A DNA stretch of 64,000 nucleotides from Nageia nagi (Eukaryota; Pinophyta), in the NCBI GenBank assembly GCA_050084985.1, contig JBITNC010000001.1:207576001-207640000 (forward strand), written 5' to 3'. Of this stretch, positions 56,222 through 64,000 are shown piece by piece (position 1 is the stretch's first letter; the number at the start of each line of letters is the position of its first letter). Position numbers and translations under genes: made by a program. Below the pieces are notes generated by a model. The model saw only the letters and a program-made list of their open reading frames with translations. It was not told the DNA's origin and made no database searches.

Positions 56222-56520
56222 TAGGACCCACTAATTTTAATCAAAAATTATGATGTCATCTCTCAAAATTAGTGGGCTTTGTTTGATGTTTTTATAAATC
56301 TTCACCCACCATTGCTTATTTCAAGACCCACTAATTTCAATCAAAAACTATGATGTCATCACTCAAAATCAATGAGCTTTGTTTGATATTTTCATAAATC
56401 TTCACCTACCATTACTTATTTTAGGACCTATTGATTTCAATCAAAAACTATGACATCATCACTTAAAATCAATGAGCTCTATTTGATGTCTTGGATCTGA
56501 ATTTATACAACTCCTAGACA
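56222..56520. repeat. Three tandem copies of a 100-bp unit
   Basis: Copies start at about 56222, 56322 and 56422. Each has AGGACCCACTAATTTCAATC or a close variant, then ATGATGTCATCACTCAAAAT. CTTTGTTTGATGTTTT follows, then TAAATCTTCACCCACCATT. The third copy is cut short. TGATGTCATCA is a 10- to 11-bp palindrome present in each. Confidence 0.92.
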
Positions 56521-56609
56521 CTTCTTTTAATAATTTTTGACACTTAAGGGAATAAATATAACTTTTAATCATTCTTATTTACATAACTTCCAAGCATTTC
56601 TTATTTACA

Positions 56610-56835
56610 TAACTCCAGGTACTTTAAGAAAATAACATAACTTTTGGGTACTCTAAGAAAATAACATAACTCTTAGGTATTTTTATTTACAATTCTTAAC
56701 ACTCTAAGAGAAAGAAATGAGAAGAGGAGGAATTGATAAGAATGAAAGAATACAATAATTTACAACTCATAAAGACTCTAAGAAAATAACATCACTCTTG
56801 AGTACTCTAAGAAAATAACACAACTCTTAGGTACT
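56610..56835. repeat. Minisatellite of about 33 bp, core GTACTCTAAGAAAATAACA
   Basis: Five or six copies of TACTCTAAGAAAATAACATA followed by ACTCTTAGG, with other sequence between groups. Confidence 0.85.
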
Positions 56836-56929
56836 AAAGAATAAAAAACTAAAGAATAATTTTGAATTACTCTAATTTAGAGTGTAATTTTGAAATAATA
56901 CAATCTTATAATAGCTCTTTGGGGTCTTT

Positions 56930-59900
56930 GCCTACTTGAGAATAGAACCCTCTACTTTCTACTTCTAGTAGCTTGTCCAAAAATAAACTTGGTAGAGGTT
57001 TCAATTGCTACAATCAGCTCTACTGGGAGGAATGGCTACATCTTTTTATTTAAATCACTAAGATCTTTATAATCAATCTATGATAAGATAGGGGATATTT
57101 TAATCTTCATTGTATCTGCTTTAAACCCTATAAAAACATTATTTAGCCTTTTAGCATGCAAAAATCTTATAATTACTTCCTAAACCAACTCATTTATTTG
57201 CTATAAGTTTGAGATTTGCTTCTCAGAAAAGGATTATTCAAGAAACTAAGTGGTATTGGCTACCCAACTAATAGCACTACCTTGTACATTTTGTTATTCT
57301 CACAATTTGGAAACCTTAATCTCAATCAAAGAATTAAAGAATTTGTTAATGAATCTCAACTCTATTTTGAGTTGATGCTTATTAATATCCATGTAGAATA
57401 TCAAATTTTGGAGTTCACAAATATCTCAAATCCTCCTTTGATACAACTATCTTGGTTTGGGAGAGATCACTACTATGTCTTTTTTATTCAAGACCCTTAA
57501 ATAGGCCTGCATTCTTTCTAACACTATCTTGGGTGTATCTAAAGCCAGCTTATGAAGAGCAATTTGAATGTGGAACTCCTTGATTACTTGTATTGTTTCT
57601 TCTTTTAGCAGATGTAAGTGTGATAATGATATCATTATATCTCTGACTTGCTCCATCAAGGATTTTCTAAAATTCTTTATGAGCAATAATATCTTTGCAT
57701 TACCATCAGATAAAACTTTATTTGTTACAATGATAGTTTGTAACTCAACCTTGACCTACTTGACCTTCTAAGCATCAATGACTATAGCTTGAGCTTTGAT
57801 ATATTGTATTGTTTGATTTCCAATATCTAGCTTAGCTTTTTGTTGTTGTTATGCTCTTATCAAACTTTGACTTCTACTTATCAAGCTTTATAATCAAGTT
57901 TTTATTTTTATTGTGCAACCCAGCTACTATTTTATCTTTAAGGGAGCAACGTTTCTTATACTAATCTATTTTTTTATTCAATTTTTCTATCTCAATCTCC
58001 ATTGCTTGAAGACTTTTATCGAATGCCATTGAAGTATTTACCAAGAATCTTGACTAGTCAATTATCAATGCACTTTGCATATTTACATTTATTATAGCCA
58101 TGGGAGTAATATCTAGTTGCCCTTGTTTAAAAGGCATCTATGCTATTTTAATCTCTCATTTTTATTACCTTGCTCAAAATTCTTGACTGTTGCTCAGGGA
58201 GCATAGGAGACTAATTGATAAAAGTTACCCAATCAATGGGCTCTACAATTTGTGTAGAAAAAATTGATTTTATTTCTTCTTATGAGGCTATAGAAATCAA
58301 ATAATGGGGAGTAGTAATTCCACCTAAAGTAGATGTCTTAACTTGTTGGGTAGGCTATGACTGTTGAGGAGGTGTTAGGTCTTAAACTTCTATTTCTTGC
58401 TTTGCGTATTCCATGATCTTATTTTCATCCTCAACTTTATCTATTGGGCTAGAGTCTTTCTTTTTACCAAATTCATCATCATCATCTCCTGGTCCTCCTC
58501 TAGGTGTAGCTATTACAAATCTACTAGCTCTAAGTATGCTTCCCTTACCTTATTAAATTTGGGTTTGCTCCTTTTTCAAAGTTTATTCTTGCATCTAGGC
58601 TCCTTATGTAGCACTAATATTTGTATCTTAGGGCTCTCTTAACTCTTTTGTATCAAAAATATTTACCTCTTTTTCTACCACCTTTGGAATTTCTCCTGTA
58701 ACCTTTGAAGGATAAGGTATAATCATTTATGACTGTGACCTTATCATAGTGGTGCAAGGGTTTTTTACAAGCTTCTCTTCTTTCTCCAAGATTTATTATT
58801 TTTGAGTAAGAGTTTGTATTTTTCTTTTCTTCTTTTAATAAGGCTCCTAGAAAGAGGTGGTAGTGTTTGAAAGATGTTTCTCTCCCTTCTTTGAAAGCTC
58901 AACCATAATATATGGTTATCTTACTATACTAGCATTGCTCTTATAGCAAATTTTTCTTAAAGATGAGGAGAAAAGAGCTATTCCAACTCTAGCAAGGGAT
59001 ATTTGACATATTTAACCTCCCAGTACTTTTCATATTTGAATTTTTTAAATAATTCACTTTCTATGTGGTGAATTTTTGTTGTATACTCAAATTTGAATTT
59101 TGTAAAATAATGAATTTTATTGGGACCCCACCCAAGATTTGCTAACTAGGTGAGGAATTTTGGGTTGAGGACAAAATCTTATCACTTATTTTTCCAATTT
59201 CTATACTTCCTTATTCCCTCCTCGGCCATCCAAGCTTTATTTAGGGGTGTGAACTCCTAATCAGGGTACATTTCTACTTTCTATTCAATTTTATTTACAA
59301 AATATTCTATATGAGGCCTTCTATCATAGATAAAAGCTGGATGTTTTTTACCTAACCTTATTACTTGGGTCATTTTTTCTGAAGGGTCATACATCTATGG
59401 AGCTTTCACCATATCTAAATTAAAATTCTATACAATGAATTCAGCTATATTATCTTTACATCCTATTTTTAAAAGAGTAAAATTTTTAGTAAAAGTTGGT
59501 ATATCTATAATAGATTTAATATTACCCTTGAACCCATATTTTCTCTCTATAGCACAAATTTGCCTTCTCATTTCTATTGAGTACAATTGGGGGTTACATA
59601 CTTAGGTAATAAAAAAGGTCTCTCAAAATACCCATACCTAATTATTATGGTGCAACTTCTTAAGAAGTACTAATCATTGATTTTGTTTTCTCCTTGTAGC
59701 TCTCTCATTGTGCTTTTGCATAGTCTACTGGGGAGTTTTTTTATCAAAATTTATACTATTGTTGCATAGAACTTATCCATAAACTCATATTAAGATCCAT
59801 GAAACTTACTCAAAATTGGTACCATCAAGTTGATTGGTACTAGTGTAGCACTCAAACTTATCAACTAATCTAGCAGCCCTACCTCTATAAGTTTATCAAG

Positions 59901-60723
59901 ATTTTTATGGGTGAAGAGCCACCAAAGATATGAAGAGTGTTTGAAGTTTAACTTCTCAATTTTTAATAGACACCTCTTTATTTCACTAGTAATGAAAGTC
60001 AAGAAATCATAGCAGATATGAGCTTATGTAATATTATAAGCCATACATATCATAGGTTCATCTACTTCAATCTAGGTTTTCTTTTCTAGGATAATTGCTA
60101 GTGCCTACAACACTTCTCTATTTTTTTTCTTTCAAATAGGACTATCTAATAGCTCAGCAAGAGTTTGGCCTTCTTACTATCTTGGTATCTTCTACTAATC
60201 TAGCTTACCATTTCGTCTTGAGTAATATAAAAGCCATTCTTATCTTTTTTTAAATCAATTTTTTTCTTCACATGAAAAGTCTAATCTACTTGAATAGCAA
60301 ATGCTTAGATGAAGTAATAAGGAGAGTAATCTAGTACTACTTCAAATTTTGGCTCTAATGCATCTCCCTCTTCTAGGTTTTTGAACATTCCTATTTGATA
60401 ACCCTTTTGGTGATGTCTATGTGCTAATGAATATAACAACTTTGGGCAAAACAACTCATAGGGCACATAATAATCCAGGCCCTAGTCAATCATGATATCC
60501 CTTCTCGAATGAGCCAATGACTTCCCCTTTCTAATCACCTCAAGTGTCTTATGCTATAGTAGAATGCGACTGTGATAGGATCTCCATGTTTCCATGTGAT
60601 TGATCACCCCCATCTCAATCTAATTTATTTGTAGGGCATTCTCAAGATATTCTTCCTACATGGTCAGAAGGTCAGCATTAATTTAATCTATTTTAGCTAT
60701 AGAGGATGATTAAGAAGTTGCCA
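56930..60723 (-). pseudogene. Element D very long reading frame downstream of integrase
   Basis: An ATG at 60723 (MATS, stop, SSSIAKID) begins a minus-strand coding remnant of about 1,250 codons. The N-terminal region contains GLDYYVPYELFCPKLLYSL near 60460-60420 and KFEVVLDYSPYYFI near 60340, with many stops at probable Gln codons. Around 59900-59600 are SSYLWWLFTHKNLDKLIEV, LVPINLMVPILSKFHGS and YGYFERPFLLPKYVTPNC. The middle is low complexity (59000-58200). From 58030 to 57450 it is a long coiled coil (MEIEIEKLNKKID, then MLIKNFRKSLMEQVRDIM and LKEETIQVIKEFHIQIALH). It ends near VAIETSTKFIFGQATRSRK at about 56990. Frame changes several times, so joining is by inference. I recognise no domain. 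It has the position of env-like third ORFs but no membrane segment is evident. Confidence 0.55.
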
Positions 60724-61250
60724 TGATATCAACACCCTTCCTTAAACCTTTGGTTGTTATTTAAAAATGGCTATGCAAGGTACTACAACTTTTCTATCTC
60801 TTAACTCAACTTGGCTCTAAAATATATAAGTTCTAAATGCTCTATAAATTTATGTGCTTAAAATTAGCTAAGTGTTAAACTAGAGGGTATAAGGGGAATT
60901 TTATTCATCCAAGGTTGGTAAGATTTTCATTAATGGTAATTACTACTTAAGGATCTTGAGACCCATGTATTGTACAGATTGAACTAGCATAAGCTATATA
61001 AGAAGTTTCAAAGCATACTAGACTTAATTTGGTACTTATGTGATGGTTTGTGAAATCCAAAGAAATATTTTCTTAAATGCTACCTTATTCGGTTGATAGC
61101 CTAGCAGTACATCAATATTAACTCTTAATAAATTTTAATTAAATTTGATCATCAATGGTTACCTACTTTTTTAGAACCATGTGCAAAAGATGTACAAGTC
61201 CTTTTTTTTGAACTATTTACAATATACATTGCTTTGCAAGTACTACAAGC
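60724..61250 (-). other. Gap between integrase and third ORF of element D
   Basis: About 530 bp with no readable frame on the minus strand and no repeats that I recognise. Confidence 0.6.
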
Positions 61251-62498
61251 TCACCTCATCACCTGGTAATATTCCAAATAGATCCTATTGATGGGAATAG
61301 GTAATTCCTAGGACCCAATAACATCTTACAAATTGAATACATTACTTTGAATGGCTTGAGTGATGATGTAATGTCCACTCCAAAGAGAATCAATTGTTTT
61401 TTATCTTTCAAGCTTTGCTCTTTACTCGTCCCATTTCAAAATAATATCATCAAGTTCAAACTTCACATAGGAAGACTTTTTCTTATCAAACCACTTTTTA
61501 ACAATATGCTAGTGATGCTAGAATGAATCATATGGTTTGTTTCAATCTTCCTCCAATTTTAAGAGCTGACTATATCTAGATTATAATGTCACAAAGTGAT
61601 GGTCCTCCATTTCTTACAAGATTTTTAATGCTGGTAACTCCATGTGTATTGGTAACATAGGTATTTTACCATATACCAATGCATATAGGGATATATTTAT
61701 TACTAATTTTATACTAATCCTATCTACCTATAAATCAAATTCTAATTATGTATGCCATTGTCTAAGATTCCCTTCAATTGTTCTCTTCATGATTTGGGTT
61801 AGATTTTTGTTAGTTGATTCAGCTAACCTGTTACCTTATAGGTAATAGTTTGAAGAGAACAACCTATACATTCCATATTAAGCTACAAAACTTGATAAAT
61901 TACCTTTAATAAATGTTAAGCCATTATATAACATAATAGTCTATGGGATTCCAAAGCAGATGATTATCCTTTTAATCATTTCTATTATTACTTCTTGATC
62001 TATATTTTTACATGGCATATCCTATGACCATCTAGTGAAGTAATCTATTGTAGTTAAAATAAACTTGTGGCATATCAAAGAGTTTGAGTTTATAACACCA
62101 ATGAAGTCCATACCCTATTGTTGAAAGGGTTATTTAACTACCACAAGTTTGAGAGGCATTGCAGCTTGTCTTCTCTTTCCCACAAATCTATTGCACTTAT
62201 CACATTCTCAAGCAATCTTGAATGAATACTAAAATACAGTGGACCAATAATATCTAGCTTGTAATACTTTTGCTACTATAGTTGGTCTAGTATAATGTCC
62301 ACCAAATAATTTGTAATGAAATTCATGCAATATTCTTTGAGATTCATGTTGAATCACACATCTTAGTATGGTTTCATAAAAAACTTTTCTATACAAATGA
62401 TCATCTATCATAATAAATTTGAGAGAATGCAACTTGAATCTTCTTCTTTGAAATCTATCTAGAGCTTCAGGGTACCTACCAATTTGGAAATAAATCAT
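61251..62498 (-). pseudogene. Ty3/gypsy integrase (element D)
   Basis: Minus strand. The zinc-binding part reads HEFHYKLFGGHYTRPTIVA near 62325-62270, then ARYYWSTVF near 62250 and ECDKCNRFVGKRRQ near 62205. In the core, MDFIGVI near 62110 keeps the first catalytic Asp. The second, normally DNG, reads YNG (MLYNGLTF near 61935), so it is lost. AESTNKNL near 61830 keeps the Glu. The C-terminal part with WSGHYIITQAIQ runs to a TGA at 61253-61251. About a dozen stops. No chromodomain follows. Confidence 0.88.
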
Positions 62499-64000
62499 AA
62501 TTTATTTAATCTAATCACTTTTTTGATTGATTTTCTATTCATCCTCCATAAAAGCAATCATATGTGAAGCTTTAGCTATATTTTTATAGAGAGCCCTACC
62601 TCTAATTAGCTTGGTTGGCTTAATTTCTATATCATATTCTATTATTTTAGTAATCCAACTAGCCTTTCCTTCACCTAGATCTCCTTGTATAATATAATTT
62701 CTTACATCTAGATGGATAGTAAATACAAGGACTCTATTATGGGAGACATAATGCTTGAAATTTATAAGCCCCTTAACTATGGAAAATACTTATTTTTCAA
62801 TAAATGAGTACCTTTTTTTATATTGATGTAGTGTTTAACTATGAAAGGAAATTAGATGTTCTTCATTGTTGTCATCCTTGCTAGAATTGCAATAATGCTC
62901 CTATCTGCTCCATATGCATACATGATAAAATCTTTTATCATATCAAATTTTTTAAGAATCAAACCTTCTATTATAGCTTTTTTTATTTCTTTAAAGGCTA
63001 CTTTTACTTCATATGACCAAGAAAATATAGCATTTTTCTTTAGCATTGAAGTGATTGGAGATACAATCTTTGAAAAATTATTGATAAATTTTCTAACAAA
63101 ATTGATTTGAACAAGGAATGGTTGTAAGGCCTTCTTATTGAAGGGAAGTAATAATGCTTCTAGAGCTTTTACTCTACCTAGATCAATTGCTAGTCTCTCT
63201 TTTGAGATAATGTGGCCAAGTAATTTTCCTTGCTTGATAATAAAATTTGATTTTTTTAGATTTATTGAAATACTAAATTTCATGCATTTTTCAAAGACCT
63301 CTTTTAGATGTTCCAAATGATCATTTTTGCTATTGATGAGATCGTGATATCATCTAGATAGATCAGTATAATTTTATTTATTAGTTCATCAAATGCATGA
63401 TCCATGGTTCTTTGAAAAGTAACTTCTACATTAAAAAGACCAAATTGTATTATTTGGAAAGCAAATGTCCCCTATTTAGTTGTGAATGTAGTTTTGAATT
63501 GATCTTCATCTTTCACACAAATTTGGTTAAAGCTTGAGTAACCATCAATCATTGAAAAATAGCAAGCTTTAGCAATTGTATGTAGGATCTAGTCCATAGG
63601 AGGGTGAAGATAAATATATTTAAGAGACACTTTATTCAAATTTTTGAAATCAACATAGAGTTTGATTTCTCCACTTTTTTTTCAAATAAGAACTAGATTT
63701 GCAACCTAAAAAAAATGCTTGATAGGATAAATAATTTTTAAATCAAGAAGCTTGATTAACTCTTATTTCATAGCTTCCTCTATTTTTGGGTTGAATAGTC
63801 TTTGTTTTTTCTTATATGGTTTGACATTTAATTCAAGCTCAATTGTGTGTTGAATGACATTTTTGTCATATGTCTTAATATCATCTTAAGTCCAAGCAAT
63901 TACTTGGGAAAACTTATGATAAATTTGAAACATAACAACCTTTTTTATATCAAAACACTTTGAACCAACTTTTATATACTTTTTAGGTTATACTATTAGC
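62499..64000 (-). pseudogene. Ty3/gypsy reverse transcriptase and RNase H (element D, runs off the edge)
   Basis: Minus strand from the right edge: YKKKQRLFNPKIEEAMK near 63815, YVDFKNLNKVSLKYIYLHP near 63650 and ACYFSMIDGYSSFNQI near 63565-63520. FGLFNVEVTFQRTMDHAF lies near 63445-63390, and the catalytic box reads YLDDITI near 63360. A one-base shift then leads to the open piece 63316-62852, with LLGHIISKERLAID and FVRKFINNFSKIVSPITSML (connection) and FSWSYEVKVAFKEIKKAI. RNase H remains follow at 62860-62560 (YSFIEK, VFTIHLDVRN, EYDIEIKPTKLIRGRALYK). Stops occur throughout. Confidence 0.9.

Larger units (their letters stand above)
54181..56929. other. Repeat-rich stretch left of element D; may contain its 3' LTR
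   Basis: No gene recognised. The frame at 54690-54986 (98 codons) starts with GTG and has no known motif. Simple repeats are described separately. Element D reads leftwards, so its 3' LTR should lie here. A minus-strand TATAAATA at 55634-55641, preceded by the purine run GAGGGGAAGTTG, could be its promoter or polypurine region. I could not define LTR ends and have no second LTR to compare. Confidence 0.5.
56930..64000 (-). mobile_element. Element D: 3' half of a Ty3/gypsy element with a long post-integrase ORF
   Basis: Read on the minus strand from the right edge: RT, RNase H, integrase, 0.5 kb gap, then a 3.8-kb reading frame. Gag, protease and the 5' LTR lie beyond the window. The RT-RNase H-integrase order shows Ty3/gypsy. 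It is clearly a different family from A and B, since the integrase and RT differ widely from both. Heavily decayed. Confidence 0.85.

Noticed and set aside
57216-57500. 94-codon plus-strand frame and neighbours at 57568 and 58397
   Set aside because: They are complements of the minus-strand post-integrase frame of element D, which has coiled-coil periodicity and better continuity.

Overview
This window is nuclear DNA from a plant with a large, repeat-rich genome. A gymnosperm or conifer-like genome fits best, but that is inference from the repeat content, the element sizes and the depth of decay, not from a diagnostic host gene. I see no host gene, rRNA or tRNA. Almost everything recognisable is LTR-retrotransposon or LINE sequence, AT-rich and heavily decayed. 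Many in-frame stops sit where CAA, CAG or CGA codons are expected, as with long-term deamination of methylated cytosine.

Layout, left to right. (1) 1094-7189: element A, a complete but gutted Ty3/gypsy element on the minus strand, with two LTRs, a PBS, a PPT and an imperfect 5-bp target duplication. Gag, protease and integrase remnants are present; reverse transcriptase and RNase H are deleted. (2) 7190-10559: unassigned. (3) 10560-13760: a plus-strand Ty3 gag fragment abutting a plus-strand LINE (RT and zf-RVT). (4) 14056-16035: a decayed plus-strand reading frame of unknown family. (5) 16045-17640: an old inverted duplication (palindrome) of the 3' end of element C. (6) 17205-45690: head-to-tail copies of element C, a small LTR element with no pol that carries only one short gag-position reading frame.

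Nested in element C is element B (18535-37145), an 18.6-kb Ty3/gypsy element of the Tat/Ogre type. It has near-identical 850-bp LTRs, a perfect target duplication (GCATC), gag, protease, RT, two RNase H domains and integrase. It also has a further sense ORF after integrase, and on the opposite strand a plant-mobile-domain (PMD) gene with a plausible phase-0 intron. This is the most interesting object in the window.

(7) 45696-54008: element F, a Ty1/copia element on the minus strand, inserted with a perfect target duplication (ATATC) into a pentanucleotide microsatellite at the end of the third C unit. (8) 54181-64000: simple tandem repeats, then the 3' half of a minus-strand Ty3/gypsy element D. 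It runs off the right edge and has RT, RNase H, integrase and a very long coiled-coil-containing reading frame of about 3.8 kb downstream of integrase.

The window shows insertion layers: B went into C, and F went into the end of a C unit. Three Ty3-type elements or remnants carry large extra reading frames outside gag-pol. B and C share their LTR 5' terminus and polypurine tract, which suggests that C could have been mobilised by B-like enzymes.
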